Origin: Actinomycetota bacterium
GTDB taxonomy: Bacteria; Actinomycetota; Actinomycetes; Actinomycetales; Dermatophilaceae
Reading direction: 5' to 3'
Length of the DNA stretch: 64,000 bases
Assembly (NCBI GenBank): GCA_020161815.1
Contig: JAIUOP010000010.1
Location: forward strand, 1 to 64,000
Below are positions 25,995-34,775 of this stretch, piece by piece; within the stretch, counting starts at the first letter, position 1, and each line of letters starts with the position of its first letter. The translations under genes and the position numbers were made by a program. The notes beneath the pieces are model-generated. The model saw only the letters and a program-made list of their open reading frames with translations. It searched no databases and was not told the origin of the DNA.

Positions 25995-27611
25995 CTACTT
26001 CACGCAGGGAACGCCCTCGCCACCGAGTTCGGTCAAGGCCGTCGGCGGCGGGCCGGCCGTGCCGCCCCCGGTAGCGTCGACCGGGGACGCGCTCGCCGCC
26101 GGCGAGGCAGTTCCCGCCGGTTGCGCGGGTGCCAGCCCTGCCGGCGGGACGAAGGAGGTGCCCAGGACGACCCGGAGGGAGCCCGCGGCCAGGGTCGGGT
26201 CCTCCACGGTGGTCACGTCCGCGCCGAGAAAGGCGGCGAGCGCCTTCGCAGCGGGGGCCGAGCCCACGGCATACCGGACCTCGGTGCCGGTCTGGGAGGC
26301 GACATTGCCGGTCTCCCCAGCGACATAGCCCTTGGGAAGGAGCCCGTCGAGTGCGGCCTTGGCTGCCCCGGGGACCCCGGAGCCGTTGACCACGTCGAGC
26401 CTGGCTCCCCGGCCGTCCAGCGAGGGCGCCGCGGACGGGGAAGCGCTGGCCGAGGGGGTGGCCTTCGGCGGTCGCATCAGCTCCTTGACGGTGGCCCGGA
26501 TCGTCACCGGGTCCACGACGTTGACGTCCTGGCCGTCGACGGTGTCGAAGCGTTCCACCGGCAGGGTGTAGAAGCTGAGGTTGCCCCCCTGGATGGCCGC
26601 CGCCGTCCTGGCCAGCGAGATCGGGTCGAGGCCGGAGTCGATGGCCGTGTTGCGCTTGGCGACGTCGACGATGCCGCTGACCTTGGCGGGGTTGGTGAGC
26701 GTCGAGCTGGCCTTGAGCTGGGTGAGCAGGGAGACGATGAAGGCCTGCTGGCGCCGCGACCGGTCGAGGTCGGTGAACATGAGCTTGGGGTTCGAGGTGT
26801 CCCGGCGCTGCCGGACGAAGGCGACCGCCTGCGAGGCGTCGATCTGCTGCGGCCCGGCCTTGAAGTCCGCACCGCTGTAGGTGTCCACCGTGTCCTCCTT
26901 GACGCACACCGTCACCGGCTGGACGACCTGGGCGATCTCGAAGAAGGCCACCATGGTGACCTCGACGAAGTGGTCGATCTGCACTCCGAGGAAGTTCTCC
27001 ACCGTCGCGATCTGGGCCTTGCGCGCCGCGTCGCGAGACCTCAGGTGCAGGTCCTCACCGGAGACCCCCTGCTTGACGAGCCGGCGGCTCTCCTGGTCGA
27101 AGGCCAGGCCGTAGGCGGTCTTGATCTTGCCCTTGCACTCCTTGTCCGGGCAGCCGGCGAGGTCGACGTAGTCGTCGCGGGGGATGGAGAAGGCCTTCGC
27201 GCCGGAGCCGTCACCGGGGATGTGGACGAACATGAGCACATTGGCGTTGAGGCCGCCGTCGGTGGCGTCGCCGGCGTGGAGCGCGTCGTAGAGCTCCGGC
27301 GAGAGCGGATTGCCGCGCATGTCGAGGCGGGAGTCCAGGCCCATGAGCAGGATGTTCATGTCCGGTCCGGCGGGTCGATCGCCGAGGATGTCCGAGCGCT
27401 GGATCCCTGCGCCCAGGCGCACGACCTGCCACACGGCATACCCGACGAGACCGAGGAGGACCGCGAGCATCCCGGCGACGATCCGGCGCACGAGAAGGCG
27501 AGGACCGGAGGGGCGGCGCGGAGGACGGGGCCGGGGTCCCGCGCGGCGGACGTCCACGACGAACGAGCCGTCGGGCTGGGGGCGTGCGGGATCACCGGAC
27601 CGCTGTGTCAC
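25995..27611 (-). CDS. LytR-CpsA-Psr family glycopolymer ligase with LytR_C domain
   Basis: The 538-residue protein has a Pro/Arg-rich cytoplasmic start, one membrane helix at about 41-62, and an LCP domain at about 84-330 with NILLMGLDSR, IPRDDYVDLAG and AFVRQRRDTSNPKLMFTDLDRSRRQQ, whose Arg and Asp residues bind the polyprenyl-pyrophosphate. A Ser/Ala/Pro linker follows, then a LytR_C domain (RLDVVNGSGVPG, about 405-495) and a second low-complexity tail. LCP proteins attach teichoic-acid-like or arabinogalactan-type polymers to peptidoglycan outside the membrane. It stands alone on the minus strand. Confidence 0.88.
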   Translation of the reverse strand: MTQRSGDPARPQPDGSFVVDVRRAGPRPRPPRRPSGPRLLVRRIVAGMLAVLLGLVGYAVWQVVRLGAGIQRSDILGDRPAGPDMNILLMGLDSRLDMRGNPLSPELYDALHAGDATDGGLNANVLMFVHIPGDGSGAKAFSIPRDDYVDLAGCPDKECKGKIKTAYGLAFDQESRRLVKQGVSGEDLHLRSRDAARKAQIATVENFLGVQIDHFVEVTMVAFFEIAQVVQPVTVCVKEDTVDTYSGADFKAGPQQIDASQAVAFVRQRRDTSNPKLMFTDLDRSRRQQAFIVSLLTQLKASSTLTNPAKVSGIVDVAKRNTAIDSGLDPISLARTAAAIQGGNLSFYTLPVERFDTVDGQDVNVVDPVTIRATVKELMRPPKATPSASASPSAAPSLDGRGARLDVVNGSGVPGAAKAALDGLLPKGYVAGETGNVASQTGTEVRYAVGSAPAAKALAAFLGADVTTVEDPTLAAGSLRVVLGTSFVPPAGLAPAQPAGTASPAASASPVDATGGGTAGPPPTALTELGGEGVPCVK

Positions 27612-27884
27612 CCCTGCAGTCTGGCGCAGCCGGGGGCGGGGCGAGCGCCGAATCGCCGCCCAACTGAGGACCAGCGAAGAGCCACAGCACCGACGCGCTG
27701 ATCCCCCCCACGCTTGTCGAAGGTCAGCCCGCCTGCCCGCTGACGCACCTGCCGATGGAAAGAGTCACCATGTCGACCCCGTGGACCGCGCCGGTCGTTC
27801 CTGACCCTGCTGGCGCGCCGACGCCACCGCGCCTCCGTGCCGGTGCCGCCGACCGCACCGCGCGACTGACCCCGCCGCAACACC

Positions 27885-27928
27885 ACGGCGCCGTATGCCG
27901 GGAGCTGACTCCCGGCATACGGCGCCGT
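27885..27928 (-). terminator. 20-bp perfect hairpin built from an inverted GTATGCCG pair
   Basis: Each 20-base arm (ACGGCGCCGTATGCCGGGAG on the left) pairs perfectly across a 4-base loop, downstream of the phosphofructokinase gene. The octamer GTATGCCG is at 27893-27900 and its reverse complement at 27913-27920. There is no strong U-tract. The rest of the 27612-27938 gap shows no gene I can support. Confidence 0.75.
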
Positions 27929-27938
27929 TGTCTGGGGC

Positions 27939-29138
27939 TCAGTGCTGGCCGAGCGAGGCCTTGAGCTCGGTGAACCAGGCGACGCTGGTGTCGAACTTCT
28001 TGTGGCCCTTGATGCGGGGGAACTCGATGGCGCGCAGCTCGTCGCCCTGCTCCTCGTCCTGGCCGACGACACCGGAGGTGCCGGCGAGCGCGGCATCGAC
28101 GGCGAGCTCGGTGCAGCGCTTGATCAGGGCCAGGTCCTCGTCGTTGGCGGGCGCCGACCGGGAGAAGTAGCCCGACTTCTGGACCATGGTCTTCTCGGCA
28201 CCGACGAGCTCGGCGAACTGCTTGGCGAACCACGCACCCGGGTTGACCTTGTCGATCTGGACGTGGCCGAAGGGGTCGATCGGGACCTCCTCGCCGCGGG
28301 CCTTCATCTCCTCGACGATGTCGGCGACGCCGGCTCCCTCGGAGAGGAAGATGTTGACGCAGCCGAGCTCGTCCATGACGCCCTTGAGGCGCGCCGCCTC
28401 GGCCTGGAGGTCGATGTGGTCCTCCGGGACGTAGACGGCGTGGACGTCCCAGCACCGCGGGTCGTTGCCGAAGCCCTCGACGAGCTGCTGCTCGGTGACC
28501 CAGCCGTGGTAGCGGCGCGCGGTCTCGGCCGTGAGCCACCCACAGTTGCGGCCCATGACCTCGTGGACGATGAGCATCCGCGGGTTGCTCGAGTGCTCGG
28601 CGATGATGTTCTGGGCGAAGCGGCTGCCCTGCTCGGCGGCGGTCCACGCGCCCAGGCTCTGGCGGATCGGCACGACGTCGTTGTCGATCGTCTTGGGCAG
28701 GCCGACGACGGTGAGCTCGTAGTCGTTCTCGTGGAGGTAGGCGGCGAGGTCGGCGGCCGTGGTGTTGGTGTCGTCGCCACCGATGGTGTGCAGGACGTCG
28801 ACACCGTCCCTGGTCAGCTGCTCGGCCGCGACGTGGAGCGGGTCCTGGCCCTCCTGGACCAGGCCACGCTTGACGCAGTCCTTGACGTTGGTCAGCTTGA
28901 CCCGGCTGTTCCCGATCGGGCTGCCTCCCCGCAGGTGGAGCAGGTGCGCCTGCGCACGGACCTCGGGGGTGACCTCCACGGAGCGGCCGGTGAGCAGCCC
29001 GGCATACCCGTCGAGGTAGGCGATGATCCGCACGTCCGGGGCGACCTCGGAGTAGCGCTCGATGAGGCCTCCGACAGCGGAGGAGAGGCAGGGGGCGAGC
29101 CCGCCTGCGGTGAGCATGGCGACGGTCTTCACGGTCAT
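27939..29138 (-). CDS. pfp: Pyrophosphate-dependent 6-phosphofructokinase
   Basis: The 399-residue protein starts MTVKTVAMLTAGGLAPC, the phosphate-binding strand of phosphofructokinases. TIGGDDTNT near residue 118 has Asp where ATP-dependent enzymes have Gly, and LPKTIDND near 147 has the Lys that accompanies PPi use. The active-site MGRNCGWL is near 195. It interconverts fructose 6-phosphate plus PPi with fructose 1,6-bisphosphate plus phosphate, in both glycolytic and gluconeogenic directions. The gene stands alone, with a hairpin terminator right behind its stop. Confidence 0.9.
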   Translation of the reverse strand: MTVKTVAMLTAGGLAPCLSSAVGGLIERYSEVAPDVRIIAYLDGYAGLLTGRSVEVTPEVRAQAHLLHLRGGSPIGNSRVKLTNVKDCVKRGLVQEGQDPLHVAAEQLTRDGVDVLHTIGGDDTNTTAADLAAYLHENDYELTVVGLPKTIDNDVVPIRQSLGAWTAAEQGSRFAQNIIAEHSSNPRMLIVHEVMGRNCGWLTAETARRYHGWVTEQQLVEGFGNDPRCWDVHAVYVPEDHIDLQAEAARLKGVMDELGCVNIFLSEGAGVADIVEEMKARGEEVPIDPFGHVQIDKVNPGAWFAKQFAELVGAEKTMVQKSGYFSRSAPANDEDLALIKRCTELAVDAALAGTSGVVGQDEEQGDELRAIEFPRIKGHKKFDTSVAWFTELKASLGQH

Positions 29139-29225
29139 GCCGCCAGCCTATCGAGGACGGGAGGGCCGTATGCCGTGGGTCGGCTCGCGCCGGGTCGCCA
29201 GGATCCCCGCGTCAGTGGCTGGAAG

Positions 29226-30314
29226 TCAGCGGCCCGCGAGGAGCTCGGCGCGGACCAGCTCGGCGGTCTCGAGCATGTTCAGCGCCGAGCCCTTGCGCAG
29301 GTTGTCGCCGCTGACGAAGAACTCGAGGGTGTGCGGAGCATCGGGGCTCTGCCGGATCCGGCCGACGAAGCGCGGGTCTGCGCCGACGACGTCGGTGGGC
29401 GTGGGGAACTCGGCATGCTCCGGCTCGTCGAGCACGACGACGGCGGGTGTCTCGACGAGCGCCTGCCGCGCCTCGGTGACGGTCAGCGGCCTGGCGAAGA
29501 CCGCGTGCACGGTGATCGAGTGGCTGGAGATGACCGGCACACGCACGCAGGTCACCGACACCTTGAGGTCGGGCACGGCGAGGATGCGGCGGGTCTCCTC
29601 CCGCACCTTGACCTCCTCGCTCGTCCAGCCGTCGTCGGCGAGGTGGCCGACCATCGGCAGGACGTTGAGGGCGAGCGGCCCGGGGAAGACGCCCTCACCG
29701 AGCTCGTGCTCGATGAGCCGGCGGACGTCGCCCGGGCGCTGGCCGAGCTGCCGGTTCCCCGCCACGACGGCGATCTCGTCGTAGAGCCGCTGCATCCCCT
29801 TGCGCCCCAGGCCCGAGGCCGCCTGGAGGGTGGTCACGACGACCTCCTCGAGCTGCCAGCCGGCGTGGAGGGCGGCCAGGGCGTCGATCATCGTCATGAC
29901 GGTCGCGCCGGGCATCGAGATGATCCCGCGCGGCCGGTCCTTGGCCCGCAACGGGTTGACCTCGCTCACGACGAGCGGCACCCGCGGGTCGCTGCGGTAG
30001 ACCGGGGAGTTGTCGATGACCACGACACCGCGCCCCGCGGCATACTCGGCCCAGCGGGGCACGATCTCCGGGGGGATGTCGACGACCGCGATGTCGACGT
30101 CGTCGAAGAAGTCCTCCGTGAGCGGCTCCACGAGGAGCTCGCGCCCGCCGACCACGATGACCTCGCCGGCGTCCTCGGGTGCGGCGGCCAGCTTGATCCG
30201 GTCCCAGACCACGCCCCGCGTCGGCAGCACCTGGAGGACCACCCTCCCCACGGCACCAGTGGCCCCGACGACGGCGAGCGTCGGCGCAGGCACAGCGGTG
30301 TGCGGGGAGGTCAT
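29226..30314 (-). CDS. Aspartate-semialdehyde dehydrogenase homologue lacking the catalytic cysteine
   Basis: The 362-residue protein has the Asd fold: AVVGATGAVGRVVLQVL near residues 14-30 (NADP site), NSPVYR near 102, and late PVISSHSITVHAVF with the expected active-site His. The nucleophile loop, normally NPNCTT, here reads MPGATV at residues 134-139, so Ala137 (codon GCG) replaces the catalytic Cys. It lies behind aspartokinase, the usual place for asd in Actinobacteria, 22 bp downstream. Either it has lost the standard reaction and another asd exists elsewhere, or it does something else; the frame is intact and under visible selection for the rest of the fold. Confidence 0.8.
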   Translation of the reverse strand: MTSPHTAVPAPTLAVVGATGAVGRVVLQVLPTRGVVWDRIKLAAAPEDAGEVIVVGGRELLVEPLTEDFFDDVDIAVVDIPPEIVPRWAEYAAGRGVVVIDNSPVYRSDPRVPLVVSEVNPLRAKDRPRGIISMPGATVMTMIDALAALHAGWQLEEVVVTTLQAASGLGRKGMQRLYDEIAVVAGNRQLGQRPGDVRRLIEHELGEGVFPGPLALNVLPMVGHLADDGWTSEEVKVREETRRILAVPDLKVSVTCVRVPVISSHSITVHAVFARPLTVTEARQALVETPAVVVLDEPEHAEFPTPTDVVGADPRFVGRIRQSPDAPHTLEFFVSGDNLRKGSALNMLETAELVRAELLAGR

Positions 30315-30336
30315 GGCATCAGGGGAACGCTCCGGG

Positions 30337-31605
30337 TCAGCGTCCGGTTCCCGCGTAGACGACGGCTTCGCCGGAGTCCGAGTCCAGTCCGAAGGCGGTG
30401 TGCACCGCGCGCACGGCCTCCCCGAGTCGCTCCTCGCGGGTGACGACCGAGATGCGGATCTCCGAGGTCGAGATCATCTCGACGTTGATGCCGGCCTCGG
30501 CGAGGGCCTTGAAGAAGGTCGCCGAGACACCGGTGTTGGTGCGCATGCCCGCGCCGACGAGGGAGAGCTTGCCGATCTGGTCGTCGAACTGGATCGAGTC
30601 GAAGCCGACCTCGCCCTTGATCGCCTCGAGCGCCTGGAGCGCGGCCTTGCCATCGCCCTTGGGGAGGGTGAAGGAGATGTCGGTGCGGCCGGTCTCCACC
30701 GCGGAGACGTTCTGGACGATCATGTCGATGTTGAGGCCGGCCCGGGCCACCGCCTCGAAGATCTCGGCGGCCATGCCGGCCCGGTCGGGCACCCCGACGA
30801 CGGTGACCTTGGCATCGCCCGGGTCGTGGGCCACTCCGGCGATGATCGGTGCTTCCACGGTCTCTCCTTCTCTCGGGTCCGCCACGATCGTCCCCACCTT
30901 GTCGGTGAAGGTCGAGCGCACGTGGATCGGCAGGTGGTAGCGGCGCGCGTACTCCACGCAGCGCAGGTGCAGGATCTTGGAGCCGCCGGCCGCCAGCTCG
31001 AGCATCTCCTCGGCGCTGATCCGATCGAGCTTGCTGGCCCGGGGCGCGATGCGCGGGTCGGCGGTGAAGACGCCGTCGACATCGGAGTAGATCTCGCACA
31101 CCTCGGCCTTGAGCGCCGCCGCGAGCGCGACCGCCGTGGTGTCGGAGCCGCCGCGCCCGAGGGTGGTGATCTCCTTGGTGCTCTGGCTCACCCCCTGGAA
31201 GCCGGCGACGATGACGATGTGCCCCTCGCCGAGGGCGGTGGTGATCCGGCCCGGGGTGACGTCGATGATCTTGGCCTTGCCGTGCTCCTCGGTCGTGATG
31301 ACGCCGGCCTGGCTGCCGGTGAAGGAGCGCGCGGTGAAGCCGAGGTCGTGGATCGCCATCGCGACCAGCGCCATCGAGATCCGCTCACCGGCCGTCATGA
31401 GCATGTCGAGCTCGCGCGCCGGGGGCAGCGGGCTGACCTCCTGGGCCAGGTCGAGCAGCTCGTCGGTGGTGTCACCCATCGCGGACACCACGACGCAGAC
31501 GTCGTGACCGGACCGCTTGGTCTCGGTGATCCGCCGGGCGACCCGCTTGATGCTCTCGGCGTCGGCGAGCGAGGAGCCGCCGTACTTCTGGACGACGATG
31601 GGCAC
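30337..31605 (-). CDS. lysC: Aspartokinase
   Basis: From the GTG giving [18 protein letters not shown] the protein has 422 residues; AGGAG lies about 11 bases upstream. KYGGSSL holds the ATP-site lysine, [17 protein letters not shown] near residue 150 and [13 protein letters not shown] near 175 complete the kinase domain. Two C-terminal ACT domains follow ([36 protein letters not shown]), the site of Lys/Thr feedback control in actinobacterial enzymes. It phosphorylates aspartate, first step to Lys, Thr, Met and diaminopimelate. The Asd homologue follows on the same strand. Confidence 0.93.
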   Translation of the reverse strand: MPIVVQKYGGSSLADAESIKRVARRITETKRSGHDVCVVVSAMGDTTDELLDLAQEVSPLPPARELDMLMTAGERISMALVAMAIHDLGFTARSFTGSQAGVITTEEHGKAKIIDVTPGRITTALGEGHIVIVAGFQGVSQSTKEITTLGRGGSDTTAVALAAALKAEVCEIYSDVDGVFTADPRIAPRASKLDRISAEEMLELAAGGSKILHLRCVEYARRYHLPIHVRSTFTDKVGTIVADPREGETVEAPIIAGVAHDPGDAKVTVVGVPDRAGMAAEIFEAVARAGLNIDMIVQNVSAVETGRTDISFTLPKGDGKAALQALEAIKGEVGFDSIQFDDQIGKLSLVGAGMRTNTGVSATFFKALAEAGINVEMISTSEIRISVVTREERLGEAVRAVHTAFGLDSDSGEAVVYAGTGR

Positions 31606-31666
31606 GAGGACTTCGCTCCTGACGTGGTCGGAAGGCCCGGGGAAAGGGCCGGTCCAGCATAACGAG

Positions 31667-31705
31667 GCGCCCGGCATACGGACGTCGTGACCGTATGCCG
31701 GGCGC
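31667..31705 (-). terminator. 15-bp perfect hairpin built from an inverted CGGCATAC pair
   Basis: GCGCCCGGCATACGG and CCGTATGCCGGGCGC pair perfectly across a 9-base loop, between the end of the L,D-transpeptidase gene and the start of lysC. CGGCATAC is at 31672-31679 and GTATGCCG at 31693-31700. It most likely terminates the transpeptidase transcript. Confidence 0.7.
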
Positions 31706-31748
31706 TCACCTCACGCGCGTGGGCTCACCGCCGCGTGGGGCCGGGATC

Positions 31749-33170
31749 TCAGTAGTGGCTCACCACGACGGTGCCGATCGGAGCCCACGCGTAGACCTGG
31801 CCCGCGGTCGGGACCGGGAGGTTCACGCAGCCGTGCGAGCCGGTGTAGCCGAAGGAGGAGCGCCACGGCGCGCCGTGGAGGGCGTAGCCGCGGTGGAAGT
31901 AGGCCACCCACGGCACGTCCGGGGCCTCGTAGTTGGTGCCGTCGGCGTTCTCGCCGCGCATCGTCTGCTTGGCGTACTTGGCGTAGATCTTGTAGGTGCC
32001 GGTGACCGTCGGGGTCGCCGGGGCGCCGTTGACCATGGCGACCGGGCCGATGACGGCGCGCCCGCCCTCGTAGGCCGTCATGGTGTGGTTCGAGAGGTTG
32101 ACGTCGACCCACTTCTCGCCCTCGGCGGCGGGGTAGGCGAGATTCTCGGCGCCGGCGGCGACCTTGCGGTCGGTCCACGTCGCCTTGGTGGTCTGGACGG
32201 CGAAGGTGCCGGCATACGGCTGTCCGCCGGCGAGGGCAGCGACGGCCGCGTCCGCGACCTCGGTCCCGTTGGTGACCTCGGCTCCGTCCTTGGCGTTCGT
32301 CGTCACCTTGAGCACCGCACCGGTGGCGGCGCTGACATTGCGGACACCGTTGACGGCCTTGACCTTCAGGCTGTCGGCCTTCGCCGTCACCCACTGCGTG
32401 ACGGCGGCCTTGTCGATCGTCGGGTCGCCGGGCACGCCGTCGGTCACGGGGACCTGCACCCAGCCGGCCTTGTCCTCGGCCGAGGCCTCGAAGGTCTTGC
32501 TGTCGGCGGTGATCGCCAGCGGCGCCGCGACGATGGCGTTGGCCTTGTCGGCCACGGCCTGGGCGGCCTCGGTCGAGACCCCCGCCTCGAGGGTGACGAA
32601 CTTGGCCTCGGTGCTCGCCGAGGTGAGCGTGCGCGCGGCGTTCTTGACGACGTCCTGCAGGCTCGCCGGGTCGATCGTGGTGCCGGCGACGGCCGGCGTG
32701 ACGGTGAACGTGGTGCTCCCGTCGGCGCGCGCGACGGCGGCGTTGAGGGCGGGCGTGCCCTCCTTGGCGACCAGTCCACCGACGAAGTCCTCGAGGACCT
32801 TGTCGTCGACGGTGACCACGGGCTCGACGGCGTGCGGGGAGACAAGAGCCTTGGCGTAGGCCGACCAGTCGGCATTGGCCTCGAAGACCTTCGCGACGGT
32901 GGCGTCGACGTCGATCCCGACACCGAGGTCGGCCAGGGAGGCGGTCTGGGTGCCGGCGCCGGAGGTGACGGTGAGCTCGACCTTCTGGGCGCGCTCCTTG
33001 AGCGAGGTCGCGAGGTCGGCGCGCGTGAGTCCGCTGACACCCTGCCCGGAGACCGAGCTGCCGGGGAGGGCCCGGTCCTGGTAGTGCGCGGCATACGCCG
33101 TCGCGCCGGACCCGACGAGGACGGCAAGCGTCGCCCCGGTGGCGAGCAGCACCCTGGTGGTCTTCTTCAC
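31749..33170 (-). CDS. L,D-transpeptidase with peptidoglycan-binding domains
   Basis: The 473-residue protein begins with a signal anchor (KKTTRVLLATGATLAVLVGSG). Tandem beta-rich modules of the PG_binding_4 type follow (residues about 60-330). The C-terminal YkuD catalytic domain has HGAPW near residue 430 and GSHGCVNLP near 444-452, with catalytic His and Cys. It should form 3-3 cross-links or attach proteins to peptidoglycan outside the membrane. It lies alone on the minus strand with a hairpin behind it. Confidence 0.9.
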   Translation of the reverse strand: MKKTTRVLLATGATLAVLVGSGATAYAAHYQDRALPGSSVSGQGVSGLTRADLATSLKERAQKVELTVTSGAGTQTASLADLGVGIDVDATVAKVFEANADWSAYAKALVSPHAVEPVVTVDDKVLEDFVGGLVAKEGTPALNAAVARADGSTTFTVTPAVAGTTIDPASLQDVVKNAARTLTSASTEAKFVTLEAGVSTEAAQAVADKANAIVAAPLAITADSKTFEASAEDKAGWVQVPVTDGVPGDPTIDKAAVTQWVTAKADSLKVKAVNGVRNVSAATGAVLKVTTNAKDGAEVTNGTEVADAAVAALAGGQPYAGTFAVQTTKATWTDRKVAAGAENLAYPAAEGEKWVDVNLSNHTMTAYEGGRAVIGPVAMVNGAPATPTVTGTYKIYAKYAKQTMRGENADGTNYEAPDVPWVAYFHRGYALHGAPWRSSFGYTGSHGCVNLPVPTAGQVYAWAPIGTVVVSHY

Positions 33171-33291
33171 TGCAGAACGTCCTTCACACGTCGGCGGCCC
33201 CCCGGCCTGTCACAGATCGCCCTCTATCATGCCGTACGCGAGGCTGTGTGCATTACCAGCGACCACTGTGGGAGGCCACAGAGCGGGACGC

Positions 33292-33855
33292 TCAGCGGTG
33301 CAGCGCGTCGAATTCCGCCTCGGCCACGACCTCCGGGTCGGCGTCCAGCCGCACGTGGGAGACCAGCGACTGGACGACCCGCAGGGCCATCGCGGCCCGC
33401 TCACCCCACCCTGAGAGGTAGCTGAACTGCCACCACCACAGGGCCTCGTCGAGCCCGCCGCGCTCGTGGTGGGAGAGCCCGTGCGAGAGGGCGGCGGCGA
33501 TCTCGACGAGGTCGCCGACGAGGCTGCCGCTGGTCGGGGTGGGGTCCAGGACCGGGTCGGTGACGTCGGCGTAGTCGTCGAGCCCCTCGAAGGTGGCGAG
33601 CAGGCCCGCGCGCAGGTGGTCGAGCTCGACATCGGGCCCGGCGTCGGGCTCGAACCGCTCAGCCGGCACGACGTCCTCGATCGCCCCGAGCCGGGCGCCC
33701 ATGAGGAGGACCTGGGAGAGGGCGAGCAGGCACATCGGCAGGGTCGCGTCGAAGGACTCCCCGCGCGCGATGTCGCTCATCGTGCGGGCGTACATCCGCG
33801 CATCGGCGGCGCAGTCGTCGGCGAGCACCTGCAGCTCGCTGCGGTCCTCAGGCAT
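33292..33855 (-). CDS. DUF5063 domain protein
   Basis: The 187-residue protein ([25 protein letters not shown]...) is soluble and helical and matches the actinobacterial DUF5063 family, which commonly sits just behind recR. Its ATG lies inside the end of recR with an 8-bp overlap, so the two are coupled. The function is unknown; gene order suggests a link to recombination or to the dnaX-recR operon. Confidence 0.75.
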   Translation of the reverse strand: MPEDRSELQVLADDCAADARMYARTMSDIARGESFDATLPMCLLALSQVLLMGARLGAIEDVVPAERFEPDAGPDVELDHLRAGLLATFEGLDDYADVTDPVLDPTPTSGSLVGDLVEIAAALSHGLSHHERGGLDEALWWWQFSYLSGWGERAAMALRVVQSLVSHVRLDADPEVVAEAEFDALHR

Positions 33856-34447
33856 GGATCAACGTCCTTCCCTCGAAGGCCCGACCGAGGGTGACCTCGT
33901 CGGCGTACTCGAGATCGCCACCGACCGGCAGGCCGGAGGCCAAGCGGGTGACCCGGAGCTCGAGGTCCTTGAGCAGCCGCCCGAGGTAGGCGGCGGTCGC
34001 CTCGCCCTCCAGGTTGGGGTCGGTCGCGATGATCACCTCGGTGACCGCGCCACTGGACAGGCGCGCCATGAGCTCGGTGAAGCGCAGGTCGCTGGGCCCG
34101 ACGCCGTCGATCGGGCTGATCGCGCCACCGAGCACGTGGTAGGTGCCGCGGAACTCCCGGGTGCGCTCGATGGCGACGACGTCCTTGGGCTCCTCGACGA
34201 CGCAGATCGCGCTCGGGTCGCGGCGCGGGTCGCTGCACACCCGGCACATCGGGGCCTCGGCGACGTTGAAGCAGCGTTCGCAGTAGCGGACCTTCTCCTT
34301 GACCGCGGTCAGGGCGGCGGCGAGGCGCTCGACGTCGACGGCGTCGGCCTGGAGCAGGTGGAAGGCGATGCGTTGGGCACCCTTGGGACCGACCCCGGGC
34401 AGCCGCCCGAGCTCGTCGATGAGGTCCTGGACCGCGCCTTCGTACAC
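33848..34447 (-). CDS. recR: Recombination mediator RecR
   Basis: From the GTG giving [20 protein letters not shown] the protein has 199 residues, the usual RecR length; longer frames overlap the HMA gene and are rejected. It shows a helix-hairpin-helix ([20 protein letters not shown]), a four-cysteine zinc finger ([16 protein letters not shown], about 56-71) and a Toprim domain starting [16 protein letters not shown]. RecR loads RecA with RecF/RecO at gaps. The usual ybaB gene between dnaX and recR is absent here; plsC and an HMA gene occupy the slot. Confidence 0.95.
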   Translation of the reverse strand: MYEGAVQDLIDELGRLPGVGPKGAQRIAFHLLQADAVDVERLAAALTAVKEKVRYCERCFNVAEAPMCRVCSDPRRDPSAICVVEEPKDVVAIERTREFRGTYHVLGGAISPIDGVGPSDLRFTELMARLSSGAVTEVIIATDPNLEGEATAAYLGRLLKDLELRVTRLASGLPVGGDLEYADEVTLGRAFEGRTLIHA

Positions 34448-34451
34448 GAGG

Positions 34452-34700
34452 TCAGACCAGGTGGTAGTCGCCGGCCTCGGCGAGCGCCTCGGCGACCTCG
34501 TCGGGCGTGACGGTCCGCAGGGCCTCGACGGTGACGATCGACTCGCCACCCTTGACGACCTCGACGCCGACGCTGGTGACGTCGTCGATCGCCGAGAGCT
34601 CGTCGATGACGGCGTTGGCGCAGTGCCCGCAGGTGAGGCCGGTCGCACCGAAGGTCTGGGTGGTGGTCTCGGGCTGTTCGGTCTCGGGGATCTCGTTCAT
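34452..34700 (-). CDS. Heavy-metal-associated (HMA) domain protein, CopZ-like
   Basis: From the ATG giving MNEIPETEQ the protein has 82 residues. A single HMA ferredoxin-like domain carries [11 protein letters not shown], the CxxC copper-binding loop, followed by [18 protein letters not shown]. It may carry Cu(I) in the cytosol. It sits 4 bp upstream of recR and downstream of plsC, with no metal genes nearby. Confidence 0.8.
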   Translation of the reverse strand: MNEIPETEQPETTTQTFGATGLTCGHCANAVIDELSAIDDVTSVGVEVVKGGESIVTVEALRTVTPDEVAEALAEAGDYHLV

Positions 34701-34775
34701 GGACGAAAGCGTATGCCGTGGGGCCGACACCGTGCCGCACGCGCGATGTGTTGTCGGCGGCGTCGGAGCGTGGCC

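Noticed and set aside
27755..27964. Small plus-strand frame of 69 codons across the pfp terminator
   Set aside because: It reads through the perfect hairpin and shows biased Pro/Ala/Arg content; no sign of a real protein.
27942..30443. Open frame of 833 codons on the plus strand
   Set aside because: It runs antisense through pfp and the Asd homologue, which have clear motifs. Long antisense frames are expected in high-GC DNA.
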